A stretch of 64,000 bases of DNA, taken from an uncultured Blautia sp. (GTDB taxonomy: Bacteria > Bacillota > Clostridia > Lachnospirales > Lachnospiraceae). Positions 8,503 to 17,759 of this stretch are shown here, in pieces. The notes beneath the pieces were generated by a model, which ran no database searches, was not told the origin of the DNA, and saw only the letters and a program-made list of their open reading frames with translations. The stretch's first letter is position 1; every line of letters starts with the position of its first letter. The stretch spans positions 124,001-188,000 of the forward strand of contig CAKRXU010000001.1 in NCBI GenBank assembly GCA_934424575.1, given 5' to 3'. The position numbers were made by a program, and so were the translations under genes.

Positions 8503-10875
8503 TTAGTCTAATTCTTCATCCACATATTTCTGGATATTAGATGCATTCACATATTTCTTAAGATGCTCTCCGTCTGTGATGACCAGGGTCGGTGCCTGCA
8601 TGATTCCGAACTGGCGCGCCATATCTGGATTTTTCTCTGCATCAATAATCTCCAGATCCTCACCTTCCAGCATTTTCTTTGCCATACGGCAGTTCGGGCA
8701 GGTACTTGTGGTAAACAGATATTTGTGTGTTTCCACCGGTTCTACCTTGACGTCATCCTCTGTCACTGTCACCATGCTGGTGTGTACCTTCTTGAGTGAA
8801 GAATGCATCACATCATATAAAGTACGGTTCTTGTATTCCTGTGCCTTACCATCGTTCCAGTTCTGTACCGGACGGTAGTATCCTGTGATACGGCTGTAAA
8901 CCTCTGCCTTCTTGCCGCATTTCGGACAGGTAAAGTGTTCTCCGCTCAGATAGCCATGCTCCTTGCATACGGAATAAGTAGGGGAAATCGTATAATACGG
9001 CAGTCTGTAATTCTCTGCGATCTTACGTACCAGAGACGCTGCTGCTTTCCAGTCCGGAAGTTTCTCTCCGAGGAATCCATGGAATACGGTTCCGGAAGTA
9101 TACAGTGTCTGCAGCTCGTCCTGAATATCCAGTGCATCAAAAATATCAGAACTGAATTCCACCGGAAGATGGGAGCTGTTTGTATAATACGGTGTGTCGC
9201 CCTTGCTTCCTGCTGTACGGATGTCCGGCCAGCGTTTACGGTCATGTTTTGCCAGACGATATGCGGTAGACTCTGCCGGAGTTGCCTCCAGGTTAAAGAG
9301 TTCTCCCGGATATTCCTCCTGATAATCAGAAAGACGGTTACGCATATGTGTCAGAACTTCTTTGGTGAATTTCTGGGTACGTTCATCAGTCATATCACAT
9401 CCAAGCCATCTTGCATTCAGACCAGCCTCGTTCATTCCTACAAGACCGATCGTTGAGAAGTGATTGTCAAAGCTTCCCAGATATCTCTTGGTGTACGGAT
9501 ACAGCCCCTCATTCAGAAGTTTCGTGATCACCTCACGTTTGATGTGAAGGGATCTCGCAGAAATATCCATCAGACGGTCCAGTCTGCGGTAAAATTCCTC
9601 TGGTGTTTTGGATTGATAAGCGATCCTCGGCATATTGATCGTCACTACACCGACAGAACCTGTACTCTCACCAGAGCCAAAGAATCCGCCGCTCTTCTTA
9701 CGAAGTTCGCGAAGATCAAGACGAAGTCGGCAGCACATGCTGCGGATATCGCTCGGCTTCATATCGCTGTTGATATAGTTTGAGAAATATGGAGTTCCGT
9801 ATTTCGCTGTCATTTCAAATAACAGGCGGTTGTTCTCTGTATCTGACCAATCAAAATCCTTCGTAATGGAGTAGGTCGGAATCGGATACTGAAATCCTCT
9901 TCCGTTTGCATCGCCCTCGATCATGGTCTCAATGAATGCCTTGTTGACCATATCCATTTCTTTCTTGCAGTCTTTATACTTGAAGTCCATTTCTTTGCCG
10001 CCTACGATCGCCGGAAGCTCTGCAAGGTCGTCCGGGACAGTCCAGTCAAGTGTGATATTGGAGAACGGCGCCTGTGTTCCCCATCGGCTTGGGGTATTTA
10101 CACCATAAATAAAGGATTCAATGCATTTCTTGACTTCAGGATAAGTAAGTCCGTCCGTTTTGACAAATGGAGCAAGATACGTATCAAAAGAAGAGAACGC
10201 CTGTGCTCCTGCCCATTCATTCTGCATGATTCCAAGGAAATTGACCATCTGATTACACAGAACGCTCAGATGCTTCGCCGGGGCAGATGTGATCTTGCCT
10301 TCGATTCCGCCAAGTCCCTCCTGAATCAGCTGCTTAAGAGACCATCCTGCACAGTAACCTGTCAGCATGGACAGATCATGAATGTGGATATCCGCATTTC
10401 TGTGGGCCTCTGCGATCTCGTTATCATAGATCTCTGAAAGCCAGTAGTTGGCTGTTACTGCGCCGGAGTTGCTTAAAATCAGACCCCCGACGGAATATGT
10501 TACTGTTGAATTTTCTTTTACTCGCCAGTCCTCGACCTTGACATAACTGTCTACGATTTCTTTGTAGTCAAGGATCGTTGATTTCATATTACGGATTTTT
10601 TCTCTCTGTTTACGATAAAGGATATATGCCTTTGCCACATCGCTGTAGCCGGCCTGGATCAGCACGTTCTCCACGCTGTCCTGAATATCTTCTACGGTTA
10701 CTTTATTGTTCTGGATCTTGTTCTGAAAGTCTGCCGTAACCCGAAGTCCGAGAAGATCGATCATATCCTTACTGTAAATTTTTTCTTTTGCGTCAAATGC
10801 TTTGTCAATGGCTGAAGTGATCTTGGACATCTGAAAGTCTGCGATCTCTCCGTCACGTTTAACTACCTGAAACAT
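8503..10875 (-). CDS. nrdD: Anaerobic (class III) ribonucleoside-triphosphate reductase with C-terminal redox domain
   Basis: NrdD reduces ribonucleotides to deoxyribonucleotides with a glycyl radical, so it works only without oxygen. The N-terminal ATP-cone (FQVVKRDGEIADFQMSKI, about residues 1-95) senses ATP/dATP. The large catalytic barrel follows. A zinc-type CPKC lies at about 650-653, and the glycyl radical site RITGYYRPVQNW places the radical at about Gly665. After that comes an unusual extra domain of about 75 residues with a CPNC redox motif (about 726-729) and a cis-proline-like APTLVI, resembling glutaredoxin or thioredoxin. The whole is 790 aa, longer than plain NrdD. The activase gene nrdG is not adjacent. 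Two NrdR boxes and a promoter lie upstream. Confidence 0.95.
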   Translation of the reverse strand: MFQVVKRDGEIADFQMSKITSAIDKAFDAKEKIYSKDMIDLLGLRVTADFQNKIQNNKVTVEDIQDSVENVLIQAGYSDVAKAYILYRKQREKIRNMKSTILDYKEIVDSYVKVEDWRVKENSTVTYSVGGLILSNSGAVTANYWLSEIYDNEIAEAHRNADIHIHDLSMLTGYCAGWSLKQLIQEGLGGIEGKITSAPAKHLSVLCNQMVNFLGIMQNEWAGAQAFSSFDTYLAPFVKTDGLTYPEVKKCIESFIYGVNTPSRWGTQAPFSNITLDWTVPDDLAELPAIVGGKEMDFKYKDCKKEMDMVNKAFIETMIEGDANGRGFQYPIPTYSITKDFDWSDTENNRLLFEMTAKYGTPYFSNYINSDMKPSDIRSMCCRLRLDLRELRKKSGGFFGSGESTGSVGVVTINMPRIAYQSKTPEEFYRRLDRLMDISARSLHIKREVITKLLNEGLYPYTKRYLGSFDNHFSTIGLVGMNEAGLNARWLGCDMTDERTQKFTKEVLTHMRNRLSDYQEEYPGELFNLEATPAESTAYRLAKHDRKRWPDIRTAGSKGDTPYYTNSSHLPVEFSSDIFDALDIQDELQTLYTSGTVFHGFLGEKLPDWKAAASLVRKIAENYRLPYYTISPTYSVCKEHGYLSGEHFTCPKCGKKAEVYSRITGYYRPVQNWNDGKAQEYKNRTLYDVMHSSLKKVHTSMVTVTEDDVKVEPVETHKYLFTTSTCPNCRMAKKMLEGEDLEIIDAEKNPDMARQFGIMQAPTLVITDGEHLKKYVNASNIQKYVDEELD

Positions 10876-10911
10876 GCTACACCATACCTCCCTGTCATGC
10901 GCTGTAGACCT

Positions 10912-10940
10912 ATTGTATCAAACTATATCCTTTGCGTCAA
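10912..10940 (-). promoter_or_regulatory. nrdD promoter
   Basis: TTGACG and TACAAT are spaced by 17 bp on the minus strand, about 40 bp before the nrdD start codon. The first NrdR box ends about 10 bp upstream of the -35 element. Confidence 0.7.
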
Positions 10941-10950
10941 TATACAAAAA

Positions 10951-10966
10951 ACACTATATATTGTGT
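10951..10966. promoter_or_regulatory. NrdR box 1
   Basis: ACACTATATATTGTGT is a near-palindrome that matches the NrdR consensus acaCwAtATatwGtgt. NrdR is the repressor of ribonucleotide reductase genes and binds paired boxes in an ATP/dATP-dependent manner. Confidence 0.9.
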
Positions 10967-10981
10967 TATGTTAATCATTTC

Positions 10982-10997
10982 ACAACTATATAGTGTT
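10982..10997. promoter_or_regulatory. NrdR box 2
   Basis: ACAACTATATAGTGTT is a second NrdR consensus match. Its start is 31 bp from that of box 1, about three helical turns, the spacing known for functional NrdR box pairs. Confidence 0.88.
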
Positions 10998-11062
10998 TAT
11001 TTTTGTTATATTTTTCTTATGATATCTGCCGGTTCTGCCCGTATTTTCAGGCTTTTCGCACA

Positions 11063-12310
11063 TTATTTCGGCATTACAGAAACAAAGATTTCGGCCGGTA
11101 CACGCGCCTTTACAAAAATTCCATCTTCACGATATTCTTCTGAAAGAAGGGTTCCAAACTCACGGATCTTCTGTATCTTACCAGCTTCACTATACGGGTA
11201 TAATTCCTCCAGATAGATCTGATCCTCTGCCAGAAGTTTCGCAAGGACGTTCTTAAATTCATCCAGACCTTCTCCTGTTCGTGCAGAACATTTCACAGTA
11301 TAATCTGCTTTAAGATCACGGATCCCGCTTCCTGTTACCTGATCCTGCTTGTTCAGAAGTGTAACGATCTTTTTGCCGGTTGCTCCCAGTTCACGGAGAG
11401 TTTCATAAACTGTGAACATCTGAAGCTCCGCCTGCGGGTTCGACGCATCTACCACATGGATGATATAATCGGCATATTTTGCTTCTTCCAATGTACTTTT
11501 GAAAGCTTCCACCAGATGATGCGGCAGTTTACGGATAAATCCTACAGTATCTGTAAGCAGGATCTGCTGCCCATCTTTCAGCTCAAGTACTCTCGTGGTA
11601 GGATCCAGCGTGGCAAAAAGCTTGTCCTCAGCCAGGATTCCTGCTCCTGTCAAAGTATTTAAAAGAGTGGATTTACCTGCATTCGTATAACCGACGATCG
11701 CTGCTGTCTTGAGGTTTCCTCTGGAACGCTTGCCGCGGATCAGTTCACGGTGCTTCTCCACCTGTGCAAGTTCTGCCTTAAGTGCAGAAATCCTGGTGCG
11801 GATCAGTCGTCTGTCCGTTTCCAGTTTCTTCTCTCCAGGTCCTCTTGTGCCAATACCACCGCCCAGACGGGACAAAGATTCACGAAGTCCGACAAGTCTT
11901 GCCGCACGATAGCGAAGCTGTGCCAGTTCAACCTGGATCTTACCTTCACTGGATACGGCACGTCCTGCAAAAATATCCAGGATCAGAAGTGTTCTGTCCA
12001 TGACCTTGCAGTCCAGTTCCCGTTCCAGATTATTCAGCTGCGCCGGAGAAAGCTCATCATCACAGATGACTCCATTGGCATCCAGAGCACGCAAAAGTGA
12101 TGCAACCTCTTCAATCTTACCTTTACCAATATAAGTTCCCGGATGGACTGCCTCTCTGTTCTGGATCACCTTCGCTACAGTCTCTGCTCCGGCAGTCTCG
12201 GCAAGCTCTTCCAGTTCATCAAGAGAAGCTTCTACATCGTCTCCCACTTCTGTCTGCACCCCAATGAGAATCACTCGTTCCTGGGTCTCCTTAAATTCAT
12301 AAAACTGCAT
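11063..12310 (-). CDS. hflX: GTPase HflX, ribosome-rescue/splitting factor
   Basis: HflX binds the 50S subunit and splits stalled 70S ribosomes under stress. The N-terminal HflX domain (residues 1-190) contains VHPGTYIGKGKIEE and the glycine-rich linker RLGGGIGTRGPGEKKLE. The G domain follows with G1 GYTNAGKSTLL, G3 DTVGFI, and G4 NKQD. The length of 415 aa is typical. The start lies 3 bp after the TPR lipoprotein stop codon, making it the last gene of a glmM-lipoprotein-hflX operon. I see no clear terminator after it. Confidence 0.95.
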   Translation of the reverse strand: MQFYEFKETQERVILIGVQTEVGDDVEASLDELEELAETAGAETVAKVIQNREAVHPGTYIGKGKIEEVASLLRALDANGVICDDELSPAQLNNLERELDCKVMDRTLLILDIFAGRAVSSEGKIQVELAQLRYRAARLVGLRESLSRLGGGIGTRGPGEKKLETDRRLIRTRISALKAELAQVEKHRELIRGKRSRGNLKTAAIVGYTNAGKSTLLNTLTGAGILAEDKLFATLDPTTRVLELKDGQQILLTDTVGFIRKLPHHLVEAFKSTLEEAKYADYIIHVVDASNPQAELQMFTVYETLRELGATGKKIVTLLNKQDQVTGSGIRDLKADYTVKCSARTGEGLDEFKNVLAKLLAEDQIYLEELYPYSEAGKIQKIREFGTLLSEEYREDGIFVKARVPAEIFVSVMPK

Positions 12311-12313
12311 AAA

Positions 12314-13486
12314 TTAATTCTCCTCGGAAGATTCGTCTGTACCGCTATCCACTGATTCATCTGTCATACTTGCATCAGAAATATCTGTCGAAGTATTTGT
12401 TTCTCCACTGTCTGCTGATGTCTGCGATGGCAGATTTCCTGTACGTGACTGAAGGAAAACAAGTTCCCTTGCGGCCGCCTGATCATCCTTGAATGTCTCG
12501 ACATAAGTCTGTGCTTTTGAAAGTGCAGTCGCGAAATCCATTTGTTTTTCATAGACTACAATTTCATTAAACAAAAGATCTTTCATTTCTTCAGAAGATG
12601 CATCACCAAGCCCCTGACTGATATTCTGAAGTGCACTGTCATAATTCCCATCTGCAATATCACAGAGGGCCAGCCCATTATATCCTTTGGCCGGATCCTC
12701 GCCTTCTGCATCAATATACTGCTGATAGAAGGTCCTGGCATTGGAGGTATCTCCCTTTGCCATATACACCTGACCAAGAAGCTGCATTCCTTCTATATTG
12801 TTTTTGTCCACCGCCTCTGTCAGTTCTTTTATGGCATTGTCATAATCTTCCATATAGTAATATACTCTGCCTCGCTCACAGTAATCATCCCCTGATTTTG
12901 GCTCTGTCTTAAGTGCCGCATCAAGATAACGGGTTCCATCCGCCTCCATATCCCGTTCCAGATATGCCTCATAAATCTGGATCGCCATCTCATAAGTAGA
13001 ATCATTTCCATAAGCTTCTGAAAAATTAGAAGAAGCCTCATCATATGAATCCATGGCAAGAGCTACGCAGCCGGTAAGATAATAATCGTTTGCATTCAAC
13101 GAATAATTCTCAGCCAGAGTCTGGCAGTCTGCCATCGCCTGATCGTAAAGTTCTGCTTTGAGTTCTGCTGTCGCGCGATATTCCAGAATATTCTTCTGGT
13201 CAGACTTTCCGGCATTCTCATCATTCAGTGCGTTAGTAAGATCATTGATCGCACCCTGATAATCTCCCGTACGCAGCTTAACGATCCCGGACCCCCGATA
13301 AGAATCCACCAGTTTATATCCTGCTGAAATACATGCCTGGTATTCATTCAGTGCATAGTCATAATTGCCCTGTTCCAGGTCTGTATTTGCCTGCTCATAT
13401 GTTTTTTTGTTTTCTCCGCCGCAGCCGGTCAGAAGTGTGATTCCCAGACCGGCTGTCAGCATCCATATGATCTTTTTGTTTCTCAT
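12314..13486 (-). CDS. TPR-repeat lipoprotein, function unknown
   Basis: The N-terminus is a lipoprotein signal: charged RNKK, a hydrophobic core, and the lipobox LLTGC with Cys at residue 22. The mature part is built of repeated TPR helices, for example YDYALNEYQACISAGY, YDNAIKELTEAVDK and YDSALQNISQGLGD, and would sit on the outer face of the membrane as a protein-binding scaffold. A serine/threonine/aspartate-rich tail ends the protein. The ATG overlaps the glmM stop by 4 bp, so it is coupled to cell-wall precursor synthesis, which hints at an envelope role without proving one. Confidence 0.88.
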   Translation of the reverse strand: MRNKKIIWMLTAGLGITLLTGCGGENKKTYEQANTDLEQGNYDYALNEYQACISAGYKLVDSYRGSGIVKLRTGDYQGAINDLTNALNDENAGKSDQKNILEYRATAELKAELYDQAMADCQTLAENYSLNANDYYLTGCVALAMDSYDEASSNFSEAYGNDSTYEMAIQIYEAYLERDMEADGTRYLDAALKTEPKSGDDYCERGRVYYYMEDYDNAIKELTEAVDKNNIEGMQLLGQVYMAKGDTSNARTFYQQYIDAEGEDPAKGYNGLALCDIADGNYDSALQNISQGLGDASSEEMKDLLFNEIVVYEKQMDFATALSKAQTYVETFKDDQAAARELVFLQSRTGNLPSQTSADSGETNTSTDISDASMTDESVDSGTDESSEEN

Positions 13487-14832
13487 TCTTCTACGATCAG
13501 TCCTTCTGCTTCCATTGCCTGCACTACATGGTTTACATGCTCTGCACAGATATCCTCTGTGCCGGCCTCTACCATAACACGGATCAGAGGTTCTGTACCG
13601 CTCTCTCTTACAAGGATACGTCCGTCTGTTCCAAGTGCTCTTGCAGCTTCCTCAACGGCTTTGACAACTGCCGGATTCTCTCTTGCAGTCTTCTTGTCTG
13701 CCACGCGGACATTGCGGAGGATCTGCGGATATACTTTCATTTCTTTTGCAAGATCACAGAGAGTTGCTTTCTGCTCAACACATGCTTCCATGATCATGAG
13801 AGATGTCAAAATACCGTCACCTGTAGCTGAATAGCGGCTGAAAATAATATGTCCAGACTGCTCGCCGCCGATGCTGTAATCATTTTCCATCATATTCTCA
13901 GCCACATACTTATCGCCAACTGCAGTCTGCTCATAATTCATTCCCTCTCTTTCAAGAGCTTTGTACAGACCCATGTTGGACATAACTGTGGTAACAACTG
14001 TATTTCCCTTAAGTTTGCCCTGTGATTTGAGATATTTTCCGCAGACATACATGATCTTATCGCCGTCGATGATATTTCCCTTGTGGTCAACTGCGATACA
14101 GCGGTCTGCATCACCATCATAGGCAAAACCGACATCCAGTCCATGGTCTACAACATATTTCTGCAGAATTTCGATATGCGTGGAGCCACAGTTTCTGTTA
14201 ATGTTTGTTCCGTCAGGTTCATTGTTGATCACATAAGTTTTGGCTCTCAGCGCGTCAAATACACTCTTGGCGATTGCAGAGGAACTTCCGTTGGAGCAGT
14301 CAAGACCGATCTTGATATTCTTGAAATCACAGCTCGGAATAGAGATCAGATGACCGATGTAACGGTTACGTCCGGAAGCAAAGTCAACGGTACGTCCGAT
14401 ATCTTCTCTGGTTGCATATGGAAGTTCTTCCAGTCTGCCATCCAGATAAGCCTCGATCCTTGCCTCGATCTCTGCTTCGATCTTCTGTCCGTTTCCGTTC
14501 AGAAGCTTGATTCCATTGTCATAAAATGGATTGTGGCTTGCAGAGATCATGACTCCACAGTCAAAATCCTCTGTACGGACAACATAAGAAACACTTGGAG
14601 TTGTCGTTACATGAAGAAGATACGCATCTGCGCCGGAAGCAGTCAGACCTGCTGCCAGTGCATATTCAAACATATAGCTGCTTCTTCTTGTATCCTTGCC
14701 GATCACGATCTTCGCCTTATGCTCACGTCCATAATACCATCCGATATAACGTCCTACCTTAAATGCATGATCTGCTGTCAACTGTACATTGGCTTCCCCG
14801 CGGAAACCATCTGTTCCAAAATATTTACCCAT
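13483..14832 (-). CDS. glmM: Phosphoglucosamine mutase
   Basis: GlmM converts glucosamine-6-phosphate to glucosamine-1-phosphate on the way to UDP-GlcNAc for peptidoglycan. The start MGKYFGTDGFRGEAN is typical. The phosphoserine loop is MISASHNPF, metal binding is in DGDADR, and the sugar-binding loop is GGEQSGHI. The phosphate-binding loop RESGTEPLIRVM is near the C-terminus. Its 449 aa match the family. It heads a short operon with the TPR lipoprotein and hflX. Confidence 0.97.
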   Translation of the reverse strand: MGKYFGTDGFRGEANVQLTADHAFKVGRYIGWYYGREHKAKIVIGKDTRRSSYMFEYALAAGLTASGADAYLLHVTTTPSVSYVVRTEDFDCGVMISASHNPFYDNGIKLLNGNGQKIEAEIEARIEAYLDGRLEELPYATREDIGRTVDFASGRNRYIGHLISIPSCDFKNIKIGLDCSNGSSSAIAKSVFDALRAKTYVINNEPDGTNINRNCGSTHIEILQKYVVDHGLDVGFAYDGDADRCIAVDHKGNIIDGDKIMYVCGKYLKSQGKLKGNTVVTTVMSNMGLYKALEREGMNYEQTAVGDKYVAENMMENDYSIGGEQSGHIIFSRYSATGDGILTSLMIMEACVEQKATLCDLAKEMKVYPQILRNVRVADKKTARENPAVVKAVEEAARALGTDGRILVRESGTEPLIRVMVEAGTEDICAEHVNHVVQAMEAEGLIVEE

Positions 14833-14863
14833 CTTATGTCACTCTCCTTAGATTCAGATTAAA

Positions 14864-15781
14864 TTATTTATAAAGCTGTGCCGGATATACGCCATCCTCT
14901 ACAAGTTTTTTAAATGCGGCTGTTACAGCAGCTTTATCTTCCTGGTAAGTTACACCAAACCAGGTATCCTTTGTCTCAAGTACATCTACTTTGGCTTTGC
15001 CATCTTTGATGAGGCGGTCGATCATTTCCGGAAGAAGGTATTCTTTCTTGATATCTCCTTCTTCTACATTCTGAAGGAAATCTACGAAGCCTTTTTCCAG
15101 AGTATCCATAAATGCCGGTGTCAGTCCCCACATGTTCATGGAAACAAGACTCTTGACATCCAGTTTCTCAACCTTTCCGTTGTCATCTCTTGCTTCTGCA
15201 CCGTCTGTGGTCTTGAAGATGTTGTGTGTCTCTGTAACACCAACCAGTGCACCGTCCTCGATGTGGCATACGCCTCTGGTAACACTTCCATTGTCACTTA
15301 AGGTATTTCCAAGGCGGAATCCTGCCATGCAGATGTGATGGATTCCATCTTGTGGCTGCTCCTGTACCAGATAATCATGAACTTTGACATATGCTTCCTT
15401 GCCGTAGTAATCATCTGCGTTGATCACCATGAATGGCTCGTCAAGAACTGCTTTTGCAGCAAGGACTGCCTGGCCGGTTCCCCACGGTTTGGTACGGTCT
15501 GCCGGTTTCTCAAATCCTTCCGGAAGATCATCCAGAGACTGGAATGCATATGCAACTTCTGTGATCTTCTCGATTCTCTCTCCGATCACACGACGGAATT
15601 CCTCTTCCAGATCCTTGCGGATAATAAATACAACTTTATTAAACCCAGCTTCCAGTGCATCATGAATGGAATAGTCCATGATGATCTCTCCATTTGGTCC
15701 TACTGGTGCAAGCTGTTTGATTCCTTTTCCAAAACGACTTCCGATTCCGGCTGCCATGATTACAAGTGCAGTTTTTTTCAT
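14864..15781 (-). CDS. Sugar-phosphate nucleotidyltransferase family protein
   Basis: The N-terminal signature LVIMAAGIGSRFGKGIKQL is a variant of the GxGxRxxP..K nucleotide-binding loop of NDP-sugar pyrophosphorylases. FMVINADDYYG supplies the metal-binding aspartates. The 305-aa length fits a minimal GT-A fold without the left-handed beta helix of GlmU. The substrate cannot be read from sequence; UTP with glucose-1-phosphate or a related sugar is plausible. It lies 31 bp upstream of glmM on the same strand and probably contributes nucleotide sugars to the same envelope pathways. Confidence 0.82.
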   Translation of the reverse strand: MKKTALVIMAAGIGSRFGKGIKQLAPVGPNGEIIMDYSIHDALEAGFNKVVFIIRKDLEEEFRRVIGERIEKITEVAYAFQSLDDLPEGFEKPADRTKPWGTGQAVLAAKAVLDEPFMVINADDYYGKEAYVKVHDYLVQEQPQDGIHHICMAGFRLGNTLSDNGSVTRGVCHIEDGALVGVTETHNIFKTTDGAEARDDNGKVEKLDVKSLVSMNMWGLTPAFMDTLEKGFVDFLQNVEEGDIKKEYLLPEMIDRLIKDGKAKVDVLETKDTWFGVTYQEDKAAVTAAFKKLVEDGVYPAQLYK

Positions 15782-15796
15782 TTGAAGTTCCTCCCT

Positions 15797-16873
15797 TTAT
15801 TCTTCTTCATTTAATGAACTTAATTTAGCTGCCTGGTCTGCTGCAATAAGACTGTCGATAATTTCATCCAGGTCACCGCCAAGAATGCTCTCCAGGCGAT
15901 GCAGTGTAAGTTTGATCCTGTGGTCTGTCACACGTCCCTGCGGGAAGTTGTAAGTACGGATCTTCTCAGAGCGGTCGCCTGTTCCGATCTGGCTTCTTCT
16001 TGCTTCTGCCTCTGCGTCATGCTGCTTTGCCAGTTCCATCTCGTACAGACGGGAACGAAGTACCTTGAGTGCTTTGTCCTTGTTCTTGAGCTGGGATTTC
16101 TCATCCTGACAGGAAATAACGATTCCTGTCGGAATATGTGTCAGACGTACCGCAGAGTCCGTGGTGTTGACACACTGTCCACCGTTACCGGACGCACGGA
16201 ATACATCGAATTTACAGTCATTCATATCCAGGTGGAAGTCGATCTCCTCTGCCTCCGGCATGATCGCTACGGTGCAGGTGGAAGTATGGATACGTCCACC
16301 GGATTCTGTCTCCGGTACACGCTGCACACGATGTACACCGCTCTCATATTTCAGGCGGGAATAAGCACCCTGTCCCTGGATCATAAAAGTGACTTCCTTG
16401 AATCCGCCGATACCATTCTCATTGAGACTCATCATCTCTGTCTTCCATCTTCTGGATTCTGCATATTTCACATACATACGGTAGATCTCTGCTGCAAAAA
16501 GTGCTGCCTCATCACCGCCGGCACCTGCACGGATCTCAACGATAACGTTCTTGCTGTCATTCGGGTCTTTCGGAAGAAGCAGGATCTTGAGTTCCTGTTC
16601 CAGTTCTTCCACGCGCTTCTTGGCATCAGAAAGTTCTTCCTTGAGCATTTCGCGCATATCCTCATCCTTCTCCTCTTCCAGCATGGAAAGGCTGTCCTGA
16701 ATGGTTTCCTTATTTTTCTTGTATTCTGTATAAGTGTCTACGATAGGCTGCAGATCACTCTGTTCCTTCATCAGCTTCTGAAAACGTTCCTGGTTGTCTG
16801 TCACGCCCGGTTCTCCGAGCTCATTCAGAACTTCCTCGAAACGAATCAGCAAGTCATCAAGTTTATCAAACAT
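15797..16873 (-). CDS. prfA: Peptide chain release factor 1
   Basis: RF1 reads UAA and UAG stop codons and triggers peptide release. The GGQ catalytic loop is present as [15 protein letters not shown], slightly different from the common SGAGGQHVNTTDS. It follows a coiled domain 1 and the codon-recognition domain. I place the start at MFDKLDDL, preceded by AGGAGGAACAGC; an in-frame ATG 30 bp upstream has no good site and would add atypical residues. With this start the protein is 358 aa, as usual. The start overlaps the end of prmC, whose product methylates the GGQ glutamine, so the pair is translationally coupled. Confidence 0.96.
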   Translation of the reverse strand: MFDKLDDLLIRFEEVLNELGEPGVTDNQERFQKLMKEQSDLQPIVDTYTEYKKNKETIQDSLSMLEEEKDEDMREMLKEELSDAKKRVEELEQELKILLLPKDPNDSKNVIVEIRAGAGGDEAALFAAEIYRMYVKYAESRRWKTEMMSLNENGIGGFKEVTFMIQGQGAYSRLKYESGVHRVQRVPETESGGRIHTSTCTVAIMPEAEEIDFHLDMNDCKFDVFRASGNGGQCVNTTDSAVRLTHIPTGIVISCQDEKSQLKNKDKALKVLRSRLYEMELAKQHDAEAEARRSQIGTGDRSEKIRTYNFPQGRVTDHRIKLTLHRLESILGGDLDEIIDSLIAADQAAKLSSLNEEE

Positions 16874-17759
16874 GCTGTTCCTCCTGCATTTGCTTTTTGC
16901 CAATTACAACTCTGTCAAGTCCTGCAAGATCTTTCTTTACAGCGACATCGACAAAGCCATTCTGTCTCATGATCGCAGATACATCTTCCCCCTGCTCACA
17001 GCCGATCTCATACATGAGCCAGCCGCCCGGTTTGAGATAGTCACCTGCCTGTTCGGTGATCTTACGATAAAAATAAAGACCATCTTCGCGCCCGTCCAGA
17101 GCCAGTACCGGATCATGAAACCGTACTTCATCCATCAACTGCTGAATGTCCGCCGTAGGTATATAAGGCGGATTTGAAATAAGCATATCATATTCCAGGG
17201 ATGTATTTCCACTGTTTTTCTGAAAATAATCTCCCGAAAATGTATCACTTTGTACCAAAACTGCCCGTTCTTCGAGATTCAGTTTTTTTCTGTTCTGTCC
17301 GGCAACCTTAAGTGCGTCCTCAGAAATATCCACACCTGTTCCAGTTGCATCCGATTTCTCCATAAGAATGCTTAAGAGCAGGCATCCAGATCCTGTGCAC
17401 ATATCCAGGATCTTCGGATTCGAGATATCCCTCAGACAGTTCAGCGCTTCCTCCGCCAGAACCTCTGTGTCCTGCCGCGGCACGAGAACTCTCTCATCCA
17501 CATAAAAATCATATCCCATAAAGCAAGCCTGATGTGTCAGATGCTGAAGCGGGATATGCTCTGCTCTTTGTTTACATAATTCAAGATATCTGAGGGCTGT
17601 CTCTTCTCCTGCTTCCGTTTCCGGATGCGCATAGTACCAGGCACGGCTGATATCTGCCGTATACTCCAGAAGGAGCCAGGCATCCAACCTGGCTTCTTCA
17701 ATCCCTGCGCTTACAAGAAGCTGTATTCCCTCAGTCAACAGCTCATGAAATGTCTGCAT
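16866..17759 (-). CDS. prmC: Release-factor glutamine N5-methyltransferase
   Basis: PrmC uses S-adenosylmethionine to methylate the glutamine of the GGQ loop in RF1 and RF2. An N-terminal helical domain precedes the Rossmann-fold domain with motif [15 protein letters not shown] and the catalytic NPPYIP. The start at MQTFHELL, preceded by AGAGGAAG, gives 297 aa, a normal length; the longer in-frame opening is a lysine-rich stretch within the DUF1385 gene. It overlaps both neighbours, the DUF1385 gene upstream by 17 bp and prfA downstream by 8 bp. Confidence 0.95.
   Translation of the reverse strand: MQTFHELLTEGIQLLVSAGIEEARLDAWLLLEYTADISRAWYYAHPETEAGEETALRYLELCKQRAEHIPLQHLTHQACFMGYDFYVDERVLVPRQDTEVLAEEALNCLRDISNPKILDMCTGSGCLLLSILMEKSDATGTGVDISEDALKVAGQNRKKLNLEERAVLVQSDTFSGDYFQKNSGNTSLEYDMLISNPPYIPTADIQQLMDEVRFHDPVLALDGREDGLYFYRKITEQAGDYLKPGGWLMYEIGCEQGEDVSAIMRQNGFVDVAVKKDLAGLDRVVIGKKQMQEEQHV

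Noticed and set aside
12140..13060. Several short frames overlapping the TPR lipoprotein gene
   Set aside because: All are shadows of the repeat-rich lipoprotein gene in other frames, with no start signals.
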